From: an uncultured Dorea sp.
GTDB lineage: Bacteria > Bacillota > Clostridia > Lachnospirales > Lachnospiraceae
DNA: 64,000 nt
Assembly: GCA_910589275.1 (NCBI GenBank)
Contig: CAJUTH010000011.1
Location: 781 to 64,780 of the forward strand
Direction of reading: 5' to 3'
How positions within the stretch are numbered: position 1 is the stretch's first letter; the number at the start of each line of letters is the position of its first letter. The position numbers and the translations under genes are program-made. Of the stretch, positions 1-7,701 are shown one piece after another. Under the pieces are notes generated by a model. It did not search any database and was not told the origin of the DNA. It saw only the letters and a list, made by a program, of their open reading frames with translations.

Positions 1-30
1 GGGTTTGGGGGCTGGAGCCACCAACGAGAA

Positions 31-68
31 AAAACAGCTTTCCGGCGGTCACGCCGGAAAGCTGTTTT
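31..68. terminator. Strong bidirectional terminator hairpin
   Basis: A perfect 16-bp inverted repeat (31-46 with 53-68, 6-nt loop) starts with AAAA and ends with TTTT, so it can terminate on either strand. A second perfect 8-bp hairpin follows at 71-90. The rest of the gap up to 183 shows no gene. The hairpin lies just downstream of the DUF262 gene, which reads leftwards. Confidence 0.75.
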
Positions 69-183
69 GAGTATTTGTGGGAACAAATACACTGCTTACC
101 AAGTAGCGCATCGCTGTTCCATGGGTTACTTTGACACCTTGACCTTCAAAATGCTGATAATCAAACTCATTTATGAGCAATTA

Positions 184-1905
184 TCAAAGGCTCCATATCG
201 TGCGTGCCTGCTCAAAGAGCCATTTGGCGCGATCTGAAATTTCAGCCTCATCCCAATCCGTTTTCGTAAGCACATCGTAAAGAGTGCAAAGCCCACTTGC
301 ACACAAAGCGAGTCCCGGCTTTCCGTTGCCGTTTCCAGTCTTTTTCATATCCCACGCTGCATCTCTGATGGAAGCATTCAAGGATTGCGTAATAATTGCC
401 AGATTTCCAAGAGTCAAAAGAATGGAGTCCCGCTGTCTCTCCAAATCATCTGTAACACAGGGTGGCCAGTTGTTTCTCCACTTTTTGGGCATGAGGTGTT
501 CAAGGCTGTACTGGTTAAATCCCAATAAGGCAACCGCACTGTTGGAGGGGCGTATCTTGCTTTCAATAAGATAAATAATCCCCTTTGACTGGAGATTGAC
601 CAACTTGGAATTTTCAAATCCATTCCACAATTCATTATCATCAGGCGTGTAAGTCGTGGCATCCCCAGCGTTCTTCAACTTTGCCTGCAACGTGTCGGCA
701 TCCAAAACTTGATTCAGAATTAGGGATGTAAACAGGTTATTGTAATTTTTAGTGGACGCATGGACAATCATTCTCCGCATGATATAGCTTTCAAGGATTC
801 CATAAATTCTGTTTTTCTCGGCGTCATCAGAAATATTCTTTGCGACAAAAAGGATATATGGAATCATGGTAGTATTTTTAAGGCCGAATATCACGACATT
901 GATTCGCTCTACACCAAAGTTGGAGGGAATACTTCGCTCGCACTGATCCAGCTTGAATGTATTCATAAAACAAAGCGCATAGTCGTGCATCGCATCAAGG
1001 ACTACATTTTTGTTCCCACCGCAATAGGTATTGATAAAGTGCTGATATGACTGCGATAGATGGTCCACTCTTGCATACATCAGCTTATCTTCATTTGTGA
1101 TATTGTAGATCCGATCTTGAATGAAAAGCTGAAAATAGGCATCAAAGAATATATCAATCATTGCCCGCTTGAGACGGCCTGTTTCCAATTCCGTGTCCCA
1201 GTAAGCCTTTACATCATCATCCTTTTCAAATACAGATACCCATTTTGCCTCATACTCTTGAATGGTTTCACGGCTGAAAAAATAGTTCTTCAACAGTTCC
1301 GATGTAGTCAGATTCACGCCCAGGGAATTAATAGTATCGAAAATCTGCTGTTCATCCTCATCTTCGTCCAAATCAATTTTGACAAACTGCGTATTTGTCA
1401 TAATTGTCATAATATCCAATTTCGTTTCATCGAGATTCTTGACAAAGAAATTAAACGCCTCAATAATTCTGGAACCGGGAGCCGGATTGTCAATCTGTTC
1501 GGTTGATGTGGATGCCATCACTTTCTCAAAAGCGGCAATGTCATTTTTGCCGTGGCACAATGCAAGCATTTGTCCCATAAGTCTGAACTGCATATCGAAC
1601 ATTGTTGTCTGTCCAGTCTTTAAGCAGAGGACTTTCATGAAAATTAGAAAAGTAGTCAGCCGCTGCTGCCCGTCAACAACGGTTTTGCATACTGTAAACA
1701 AGTCACCCTGCCTGCGTTTACGTCCGACCTTCAAAATGATAGACCCAAAGAAATGGGGTTTGCCTGTTTTTACGATAAATTCCATGTCATCTAACAGACG
1801 CTGCCAAAGGTCATCCTTCCATACATAAGACCGCTGGAAAAATGGAACCTCAATCAGAGTACCGTTGTTAAAAATGTCTTGTATCAACGCCTTACGTGCA
1901 TCCAT
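184..1905 (-). CDS. DUF262/DUF1524 (GmrSD-like) protein
   Basis: This 573-residue protein has the DUF262 signature near the N-terminus: PFFQRSYVW at about 21-29 and VVDGQQRLTT at about 76-85, the ParB-like nucleotide-binding motif of GmrS-type proteins. The C-terminus has the DUF1524 His-Me nuclease-like pattern SLEHLMPKKW at about 467-476, followed by a GNL...N segment. Families with this pair of domains include type IV modification-dependent restriction enzymes and phage-defence proteins. It is preceded by a Cys-rich gene only 14 nt away on the same strand, so the two are probably cotranscribed. Both sit in DUF262-tnpV mobile DNA. A defence role is inferred from the family; its target is unknown. 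Confidence 0.85.
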   Translation of the reverse strand: MDARKALIQDIFNNGTLIEVPFFQRSYVWKDDLWQRLLDDMEFIVKTGKPHFFGSIILKVGRKRRQGDLFTVCKTVVDGQQRLTTFLIFMKVLCLKTGQTTMFDMQFRLMGQMLALCHGKNDIAAFEKVMASTSTEQIDNPAPGSRIIEAFNFFVKNLDETKLDIMTIMTNTQFVKIDLDEDEDEQQIFDTINSLGVNLTTSELLKNYFFSRETIQEYEAKWVSVFEKDDDVKAYWDTELETGRLKRAMIDIFFDAYFQLFIQDRIYNITNEDKLMYARVDHLSQSYQHFINTYCGGNKNVVLDAMHDYALCFMNTFKLDQCERSIPSNFGVERINVVIFGLKNTTMIPYILFVAKNISDDAEKNRIYGILESYIMRRMIVHASTKNYNNLFTSLILNQVLDADTLQAKLKNAGDATTYTPDDNELWNGFENSKLVNLQSKGIIYLIESKIRPSNSAVALLGFNQYSLEHLMPKKWRNNWPPCVTDDLERQRDSILLTLGNLAIITQSLNASIRDAAWDMKKTGNGNGKPGLALCASGLCTLYDVLTKTDWDEAEISDRAKWLFEQARTIWSL

Positions 1906-1919
1906 ATATCTCTCTCCTA

Positions 1920-2948
1920 TTATTTCTTCTGTGTCAGCGCACCAGCAGGAGGCGGCACTTGCTCCATGTCAATTCCATTTATTTTACAGAAATGTTCGAA
2001 AAAACTTCGCGCAAATTCCTTGTCTTTTGGCTCAGTTCTAACCTCTGCAATATCCCTCAAAATCTGTGCGGCTTGGTTGTCGGAAAGATAGCGATGGAGA
2101 CCAGAGCCAAAAACTATCCTCTCAGGTGCATTCTGATTGAGATAATAATTCCAAAACAATATCTGATGCGCCTCTTGCGGAGTGAGAGAGATTTTCCATT
2201 CAGAGGTCGTAGTCACATAACCGGCGTCTCGGTGAACTCCTTCGTAGCCTTCATCTACAAGGAAAACGGCGAAAATAAAACGCGATTCATCAGAAACATA
2301 ATTCGGTTCCCGCGAGGTTAGTACAGCCAGACTGTTACACTGCACTTTCAAAAGACGCATTGGTTTTCCTCGGTTAGCTCCAGTCTGAACAACACCCGCG
2401 CTGGCCATCCAGTCCCGCAACATATGACTCTCATAGCAAACGGAGTCCAAACCGTCGCCACCCCTCATCATATCCTCCAATTCGGTACGGCTAATCTTTC
2501 CATCCAGATAACAGCGGCATGGGGATTCTGTGTCTGCACACCAGACATGGCGGGCTTTCTCAATGTTGTATTGCAAGACGGCATCAGAGCAAACACCGTT
2601 AAAACCTATACAGGTCGATGTTTTGCCGCCATCACAATAATTACACTTAAAGGCTACGTTGGAGCGTTCCACTTTTTTAAGTTTTTTTCGCGTCTGTGGT
2701 TTCGGCAGGATTGGAGCAGGATGAACAGTAGATAATACAGCCGTTGCATGAGCGTCATTCTTTACCTGAAGGTCGCGGCTCACTTGTGCCAGCAATTCTT
2801 GGTCAACACTTGTCAAATATTTCTCAAAAGCATCTGGGTAGACAAATTTTTTCTCAGTACCATTAAAATCAATAACAAGCAGATTTGCAGTCTTGCTGAT
2901 AATCGTTCCACTACCAAATGTGCTATGAAATACTATACATCCTACCAT
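1920..2948 (-). CDS. Cys-rich protein with Tudor-like N-terminus, partner of DUF262 gene
   Basis: I do not recognise the whole protein (342 residues from the chosen start). Its first 45 residues (GCIVFHSTFGSGTII...VIDFNG) resemble the small SH3/Tudor-like domain found at the C-terminus of UvrD/PcrA helicases. The middle has a dense Cys set (CNYC, then spaced CIGF, C, WCAD, CRC) suggesting metal binding. The start at 2948 is chosen because AGGAGG lies seven bases upstream; an ATG 21 bases further out would place that ribosome site inside the gene. It precedes the DUF262 gene by 14 nt, so it is probably a co-encoded accessory factor. Confidence 0.7.
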   Translation of the reverse strand: MVGCIVFHSTFGSGTIISKTANLLVIDFNGTEKKFVYPDAFEKYLTSVDQELLAQVSRDLQVKNDAHATAVLSTVHPAPILPKPQTRKKLKKVERSNVAFKCNYCDGGKTSTCIGFNGVCSDAVLQYNIEKARHVWCADTESPCRCYLDGKISRTELEDMMRGGDGLDSVCYESHMLRDWMASAGVVQTGANRGKPMRLLKVQCNSLAVLTSREPNYVSDESRFIFAVFLVDEGYEGVHRDAGYVTTTSEWKISLTPQEAHQILFWNYYLNQNAPERIVFGSGLHRYLSDNQAAQILRDIAEVRTEPKDKEFARSFFEHFCKINGIDMEQVPPPAGALTQKK

Positions 2949-2997
2949 ATCACCCCTCCTCCTAAGCATATTATATCATGGGCTGTTGGAATACGCA

Positions 2998-3031
2998 ACT
3001 AATCCGGCATCCACTAATCCGGCATCCACTA
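2998..3031. repeat. Two tandem copies of a 15-bp unit
   Basis: The unit ACTAATCCGGCATCC occurs twice in a row and is followed by a partial third copy (ACTA). It lies upstream of the Cys-rich gene in the mobile segment. No function is evident. Confidence 0.7.
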
Positions 3032-3089
3032 TCTATCAGGAACTTCCAAGTTTTTGAAGTATATCCGTCATTTGTAATGCATAAACCGC

Positions 3090-3126
3090 TCAGAGGAGGC
3101 TTGCCTATGCAACAAGCCCCCTCTGA
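3090..3126 (-). terminator. Stem-loop downstream of tnpV
   Basis: A 14-bp inverted repeat with one mismatch (3090-3103 with 3113-3126) lies about 45 bases past the tnpV stop. There is no clear T-run, so it may be a weak terminator or a structural part of the mobile element. Confidence 0.4.
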
Positions 3127-3172
3127 TTCCTGCGTCCTACTATCAGCGCAACTGCCCGGATTCTGTACCTAT

Positions 3173-3559
3173 TTATGTATAAATTAACTCGTTTCTGATA
3201 ATTTCCTCGGCTTGGCTGACAATACTGTTCATGGCGCTTATCCATTCCCACTGTGACCGCCGCTTCAAGTCCTCGGTCGCGCCTTCGGCAGCAGCTATCT
3301 GCTTGATGATAAGCCGACAACGATCCTGCGCCTGCTCGTTGAGGTCGGCAAGGTAGGTATGTAGCTTACCCGTCAAAATCAGGTGGTTGAGCAGAAGCGG
3401 ATTTGTTTCTTCCAAGTAAGCCCGGTGCATCCGCCCCCACTTTCCGATGGGGCGTTCATCGTCCACTGGCAATTCAATTGCCGGGATGTAGTAGTCCCCA
3501 GCAAGGATGTAATCAAGGCCGTTTGCCTCATCATGGATTCTCGGTTTCAATTCACTCAT
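3173..3559 (-). CDS. tnpV: TnpV-family transposon protein
   Basis: This 128-residue protein matches the TnpV family found in Tn4451-type and related integrative elements of Clostridia. Recognisable parts are an N-terminal DxxNGLDYILAGDYYIP stretch, a GKWGRMHRAYLEE segment and a helical C-terminus. The start at 3559 is chosen because GGAGG sits eight bases upstream; two earlier in-frame Met codons would cover that site. The function of TnpV is not established; it usually travels with a large serine recombinase, which must lie outside this window. It marks the left 3.7 kb as mobile DNA, with the element edge a little further right inside the PIN toxin gene. Confidence 0.8.
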   Translation of the reverse strand: MSELKPRIHDEANGLDYILAGDYYIPAIELPVDDERPIGKWGRMHRAYLEETNPLLLNHLILTGKLHTYLADLNEQAQDRCRLIIKQIAAAEGATEDLKRRSQWEWISAMNSIVSQAEEIIRNELIYT

Positions 3560-3654
3560 TGTGTTACCCTCCATCATTTTGGTAGCCGCTACTGTTAATA
3601 CGGGTTCGGCATAAAGTGCGATACAAATCAGCTTTGTCGGAGGTAACAGGGATG

Positions 3655-3735
3655 CTATGTCCTGCGTGTAGTGTCATTCTTTATGAAAGGGTGGCATTCC
3701 AATAATACATCAATGATTACGTTCGTATCACACAT
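3655..3735 (-). pseudogene. PIN-domain toxin, truncated after about 21 codons
   Basis: An ATG overlaps the last codons of the Phd antitoxin gene by 8 nt and encodes MCDTNVIIDVLLECHPFIKND, the typical first strand and Asp-Thr-Asn active-site start of PIN (VapC-like) RNases. After this the homology stops and five unrelated codons lead to TAG at 3655. The break falls at the edge of the tnpV-bearing segment and includes a GA dinucleotide (around 3674-3675), the core used by TnpX-type serine recombinases. The element therefore probably inserted into the toxin gene; the toxin's remainder would lie left of the window. Confidence 0.7.
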
Positions 3736-3955
3736 TATTTTCGTATTTTAACAGACGCTCCTCCCGCAAAGAATCTATATCTATATCAGAAGAAATACCA
3801 CTAAGCATTCCGCGCAAAGAATCCACTGCAGAAATTTGGGGATTTACAACTTTGGCAACCGTTTTTCCATTACGAGTAATAAAAATATCTTCCTTGGCAA
3901 TTAATTCAAGGTACTTTCCGAAATTAGCTTTAAATTCTGTCGCTGTAACAACCAT
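3728..3955 (-). CDS. Phd/YefM-family antitoxin
   Basis: This 75-residue protein starts MVVTATEFKANFGKYLELIAKEDIFITRNG, the usual Phd/YefM DNA-binding fold, followed by GKTVAKVVNP. The C-terminal part (DSLRGMLSGI...IDSLREERLLKYENN) is the toxin-binding tail. A strong ribosome site (AAAGGAGGG) lies upstream, and a promoter with 17-bp spacing is visible at 3990-4018. The gene overlaps the start of a PIN toxin gene that is broken after 21 codons. It is thus probably an orphaned antitoxin that could still neutralise related toxins or repress its promoter. Confidence 0.85.
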   Translation of the reverse strand: MVVTATEFKANFGKYLELIAKEDIFITRNGKTVAKVVNPQISAVDSLRGMLSGISSDIDIDSLREERLLKYENNV

Positions 3956-3989
3956 GGATAAACCCTCCTTTTATTTGGATTATTCTTAT

Positions 3990-4018
3990 TGTATTCGATT
4001 TTGAAAGGAATATCAATA
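3990..4018 (-). promoter_or_regulatory. Promoter of the Phd antitoxin gene
   Basis: On the minus strand TTGATA (4018-4013) and TACAAT (3995-3990) are separated by 17 bp, a good sigma-A match placed about 35 bases upstream of the antitoxin start. Confidence 0.6.
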
Positions 4019-4128
4019 AAATCATGCGAAACAGAAAAGAATAGCATTAAAAATCGTTCGATATGAAAAGAAATATTTTGCCCATATATGTATGGCAGCA
4101 ACAGCCCCCTGACTTTCTCCGCACAGAA

Positions 4129-4168
4129 ATGAAAATGACCCGGGCCGCTGGTCTCAGGTCATTTTCAT
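4129..4168. terminator. Terminator of the mtl operon
   Basis: A perfect 12-bp inverted repeat (ATGAAAATGACC with its complement) around a 16-nt loop lies about 50 bases past the mtlD stop and carries an A/T-rich stem base. It should end the mtlA-mtlD transcript. Confidence 0.6.
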
Positions 4169-4176
4169 AATTCATA

Positions 4177-4203
4177 CTGAACGAACTACTAATGTTCGTT
4201 CAG
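4177..4203. repeat. 27-bp palindrome sharing a 15-bp core with the marR leader
   Basis: Perfect 10-bp arms surround the 7-nt spacer TACTAAT. The core GAACTACTAATGTTC recurs exactly in the palindrome at 49371-49397. Here it lies just past mtlD, so it may act as part of the terminator region or as a protein-binding site. Confidence 0.6.
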
Positions 4204-4218
4204 GTATTATAGCTTATC

Positions 4219-5361
4219 CTATTTAAGCTTCTCGTACTCAGCCACGATCCTGTCTAACAGTGCATCGTCATTAAGGCCGGTAATCTCTGCCGCCGCCGCG
4301 CGGACGCCCTGCGCAGCGATCTTCTCCTGCAGTTCTGCGCTCTGTTTATCTTCCGGATTATTGTAATGCAGCGCAGCGCCGACGCCTGTCAGCAGATGGT
4401 CTACCGGCAGCCCATAGCCCGCCGCCGTCATAAGAGGTTTGATCAGACGGTCGGTAGGACTCAGCTTACGAAGCGGCTCTCTGCCTACGCGAGTCACATC
4501 GTCCTGCAAGTATGGATTTTTGAAACGGCTGATAATCTTCTTAATATATGCGGCGTGCTTCTCTGCGTCAAAGCCGTACTTCTTGATCAGGCCGTCTCCG
4601 CTTTCTTTCATAGCCTCAGACACGATTCCATAAATCTCCTCGTCGGCGATTGCCTTATCAATCGTCGGGATACCCCTAAGCGTCCCTAAATATGCGGTGA
4701 TGCAGTGTCCGGTATTCAGGGTAAATAATTTGCGCTCAATATAAGCCATCAAATCGTCCACCAGCGTCATGCCTGTAATCTCCGGGATCTCGCCTTTGAA
4801 ACCGGATTTCTCAACATCCCACTCATAGTAGCGTTCTACCACAACGTCGATGAAATTCTCGCTCTTTACCGGAGGTACGATCCGGTCTACCGCGCAGTCC
4901 GGAAATCCTACATACTCGTCTGCAAATGCTTTTCCCGCATCGCTCAGATTCTCGTATACTGCTTTCTTAAGCTGGGAAGTTCCGCGGATTGCATTTTCGC
5001 AGGCAATCATGTTCATCGGCTCTTTTATGCCCATCTCCATACGCTTCTCAATCGCCTTTGCAATGGTCGGAGCGATCCTCGGCAGAATTACAAGGCCCAC
5101 CGCTGTCGTTACGATGTCCGCCGACGCGATCTCGTCTACCGCCTCCGGCTTCGTAGAATTCACGCCGCAGATGTTCGTAAGCTTCTGATCCTCGCACTCC
5201 ACGTCCATAATGTGGACTGTGTACGTCTTGTCCTCGTTGATCTTATCGATCACCGCGTCAACCACGTCTGCAAATACTACCTGATAACCGGACTGGCTGA
5301 GCAGGGCTCCGATAAACCCTCGGCCAATATTTCCTGCGCCAAACTGAACTGCTTTTTTCAT
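4219..5361 (-). CDS. mtlD: Mannitol-1-phosphate 5-dehydrogenase
   Basis: MtlD oxidises mannitol 1-phosphate to fructose 6-phosphate with NAD+ in the cytoplasm. The 380-residue product has the Rossmann motif FGAGNIGRGFIG at about 6-17, the ACENAIRGT segment and the C-terminal helical domain with the NTGHCITAYLG motif typical of long-chain mannitol dehydrogenases. The start at 5361 has GGAG nine bases upstream; an upstream in-frame TTG would lie over that ribosome site. It begins 16 nt after mtlA, so the two genes form one operon that imports and oxidises mannitol. Confidence 0.95.
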   Translation of the reverse strand: MKKAVQFGAGNIGRGFIGALLSQSGYQVVFADVVDAVIDKINEDKTYTVHIMDVECEDQKLTNICGVNSTKPEAVDEIASADIVTTAVGLVILPRIAPTIAKAIEKRMEMGIKEPMNMIACENAIRGTSQLKKAVYENLSDAGKAFADEYVGFPDCAVDRIVPPVKSENFIDVVVERYYEWDVEKSGFKGEIPEITGMTLVDDLMAYIERKLFTLNTGHCITAYLGTLRGIPTIDKAIADEEIYGIVSEAMKESGDGLIKKYGFDAEKHAAYIKKIISRFKNPYLQDDVTRVGREPLRKLSPTDRLIKPLMTAAGYGLPVDHLLTGVGAALHYNNPEDKQSAELQEKIAAQGVRAAAAEITGLNDDALLDRIVAEYEKLK

Positions 5362-5377
5362 GACAATCCTCTCCTTC

Positions 5378-7255
5378 CTAACCAAATGTCTTCATAATGG
5401 TGTCAACATCCGCATTCTTCTTCAGGTTCTCAAGAAGTTCCTCATCCTCTAAGCTTCCTGCAATATTTGCAAGAATCTCAAGATGCTCGTCGCCCACGCC
5501 TGCGATACCGATCACAAGGTTTGCCTTCTCATCGCCGAAATCAACGCCGTCCGGATACTGCATTACTACGATACCTGACTTCTTTACCGTCTCTTTCGCA
5601 TTGGAGGTTCCGTGAGGAATTGCAACGCCCATTCCCATGTAAGTGGTAACAAGCTTCTCGCGTTCTACCATTGCTTCGATGTAATCCTCATTTACAAATC
5701 CAAGCTCGCACAGAAGCTTGCCGGCTGCGCGGATGGCAGTCTCTTTGTCTACGCTTGGAAGCCCTGTCTTGATACCTTCCTCGATCAGGACGCCCTTCTT
5801 CGCCTCTTTTTTCGGCTCCTCTGCCGCAGGAGCTTCCTCCGCCGGTTCAGCCGCTCCGGAAGAAAGGGCTGCAAGTTCCTCATACAGAGCGTCTAAGCTC
5901 GGGTCTGCAAGGAAGTTGTTCAGAGTTACTAATCTCGCCTGAGGCGCGCTCTTAGCCGCGCGGTCCTGTAAAATAGTCTGGCATACTACAACATTTGCGT
6001 CAGACGGTACGTTATCTACCGAGGTATTCGTTACAACGATTCCCAGATTCAGAGACTTAATACGGTTTCTGAACTTGGTAGCTCCCATAGCGGAAGAACC
6101 CATACCAGCGTCGCATGCGAAGATGATCTTCTTAATATCCGCAGCTTTTACGTCAGCTCCTGTAAGCGCCTGCGCAGGAGCGCCGCCCTTTGCCTCAGCC
6201 TTCATGCTGTCTTTCTTTGCCTGCGCTTCCTCAAGGCTCTTAGCGCCCGACATCTTAATGATCGGTGAAGCAACCAAGAAGGATACTCCCGCTGCAATGG
6301 CTACTCCAAGGAACGTAATAACCATTCCCATTCCCTTTGGCGACATAGACATAAATGCGATGATGGAACCGGGTGAGGACGGTCCTACCAGTCCTGCATT
6401 CATAATACTATAGAATGTAATCGCACAAATGTTACCGATAATCGGCGCAATAATAACCACTGGATTCATCAGCACATATGGGAAGTAAATCTCATGGATA
6501 CCGCCTAAAAAGTGGATGATCACTGCTCCGGGAGCGGAATCCTTGGTAGCCTTATCCTTGCTGAACGCCCAGTATGCAAGCAGAACTCCAAGACCCGGTC
6601 CCGGATTTGCCTCCAGCATATACATGATAGACTTTCCAGCCTCCTGCGCCTGCAGGGTTGCAATTGGGGTAAAGATACCATGGTTGATCGCGTTGTTTAA
6701 GAACAGTACCTTCGCAGGCTCAACGAAAATTGCCGCCAGCGGAAGGAGTCCATGGCTTACCAGCACGTCAACGCCGGAAGACAATACCACCAGAATCGCC
6801 GCCATCAGAGGCCCGATCAGATAGGAACCTATAATTGCAAGAATCATACCGAAAATACCAACCGAAAAGTTATTGATCAGCATCTCGAAACCTGCCGGCA
6901 TATGTCCTTCCATAGCCTTGTCAAATTTCTTGATCACGAATCCGCCGATTGGTCCCATCAGCATCGCGCCCATCAGCATCGGGTACTCCGGCGCACCTAC
7001 GATAACGCCGACTACTGCGATGCCGCCCATAACGCCTCCGCGGTCTCCGCCTACCAGCTTACCTCCCTGATAAGCAACCAGAACCGGCAGAAGGTAATTC
7101 AGCATTGGGGTAACAAGCCCAGCCAGCTTTTCATTGGGAAGCCATCCTGCTTCAATAAAGAATGCTGTGATAAATCCCCATGCAATGAAAGCTCCGATAT
7201 TCGGCATTACCATTGCGCTCAAGAATTTACCAAACTTTTGTAATCCGTTTTTCAT
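5378..7255 (-). CDS. mtlA: PTS mannitol transporter, fused EIICBA
   Basis: This 625-residue membrane protein imports mannitol and phosphorylates it with phosphate passed from HPr. The N-terminal EIIC membrane domain (about 1-340) has the family motifs NNAINHGIF and GGIHEIYFPYVL. An EIIB domain follows with the phosphocysteine in FACDAGMGSSAMG (C381). After a Glu/Ala/Pro-rich linker (about 465-490) the EIIA domain carries the phosphohistidine in VAIPHGTS (H548). All three domains match the order and size of the E. coli EIICBA protein. A clear AGGAG ribosome site precedes the ATG, and MtlD follows directly. Confidence 0.96.
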   Translation of the reverse strand: MKNGLQKFGKFLSAMVMPNIGAFIAWGFITAFFIEAGWLPNEKLAGLVTPMLNYLLPVLVAYQGGKLVGGDRGGVMGGIAVVGVIVGAPEYPMLMGAMLMGPIGGFVIKKFDKAMEGHMPAGFEMLINNFSVGIFGMILAIIGSYLIGPLMAAILVVLSSGVDVLVSHGLLPLAAIFVEPAKVLFLNNAINHGIFTPIATLQAQEAGKSIMYMLEANPGPGLGVLLAYWAFSKDKATKDSAPGAVIIHFLGGIHEIYFPYVLMNPVVIIAPIIGNICAITFYSIMNAGLVGPSSPGSIIAFMSMSPKGMGMVITFLGVAIAAGVSFLVASPIIKMSGAKSLEEAQAKKDSMKAEAKGGAPAQALTGADVKAADIKKIIFACDAGMGSSAMGATKFRNRIKSLNLGIVVTNTSVDNVPSDANVVVCQTILQDRAAKSAPQARLVTLNNFLADPSLDALYEELAALSSGAAEPAEEAPAAEEPKKEAKKGVLIEEGIKTGLPSVDKETAIRAAGKLLCELGFVNEDYIEAMVEREKLVTTYMGMGVAIPHGTSNAKETVKKSGIVVMQYPDGVDFGDEKANLVIGIAGVGDEHLEILANIAGSLEDEELLENLKKNADVDTIMKTFG

Positions 7256-7309
7256 GTTACGTCTCCTTTCATTTCCCTTTGTCTCTCATAACCTATTTGG
7301 TATGCTTTT

Positions 7310-7338
7310 ATTTTACCGGACAAATCTCTCATTTTCAA
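7310..7338 (-). promoter_or_regulatory. mtlA promoter
   Basis: TTGAAA (7338-7333) and TAAAAT (7315-7310) have a 17-bp spacer on the minus strand, about 55 bases before mtlA. Around it, ATTTGT-type half sites (TTTGTGACAAAT upstream and ATTTGTCC inside the spacer) are plausible contacts for the divergently encoded activator. Confidence 0.6.
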
Positions 7339-7380
7339 ACAAATGATATTGCAGATTTGTCACAAACGCTTTGCGCCAAA

Positions 7381-7510
7381 CCGTAACAGTTTTGCTTTCA
7401 GCAGAACTGTTACGGAATCCGGCCCATTTAAAGTTCGCTTCGCGAAGGGCCGGATTCACTCCCTGCTGAATTTACACATTCTTACGGACTTTGCAGCAAG
7501 TGCAAAGTCC
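7381..7510. repeat. Composite three-hairpin intergenic repeat, copy 1
   Basis: Three perfect or near-perfect hairpins follow one another: C (7381-7415, 11-bp arms), B (7416-7456, 10-bp arms AATCCGGCCC, with a loop containing TTTAAAGTTCGCTTCGCGAA) and A (7486-7510, arms GGACTTTGCA). The linkers CACTCC...TGAAT and TTCTTACGG recur in the copies at 26799-26925 and, inverted, 27195-27324, while the stems differ but remain paired. It lies between the divergent mtlA and mtlR promoters. Confidence 0.75.
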
Positions 7511-7544
7511 TAGGCTAAACAGCCATACCAAACCACAGTTTTGT

Positions 7545-7573
7545 TTGTCAATCTGCCGATTATCCTGTATACT
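7545..7573 (+). promoter_or_regulatory. Promoter of the mtlR-type gene
   Basis: TTGTCA (7545-7550) and TATACT (7568-7573) are separated by 17 bp. The leader to the ATG at 7702 is about 120 nt. Confidence 0.6.
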
Positions 7574-7701
7574 TATGATTAGAATACAATTTATAATTAG
7601 GATGCAATAAAATCCATATTCTATACAACGAAACCCTCTTTCCTGCTGACACCGTATTTTCTGTCAGTTCATTCGAAAAGGGAACAGATAAGGAGGTTGC
7701 C

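Noticed and set aside
2998..3031. CRISPR-like or functional iteron array
   Set aside because: Only two full tandem 15-bp units without spacers; too little to support a function.
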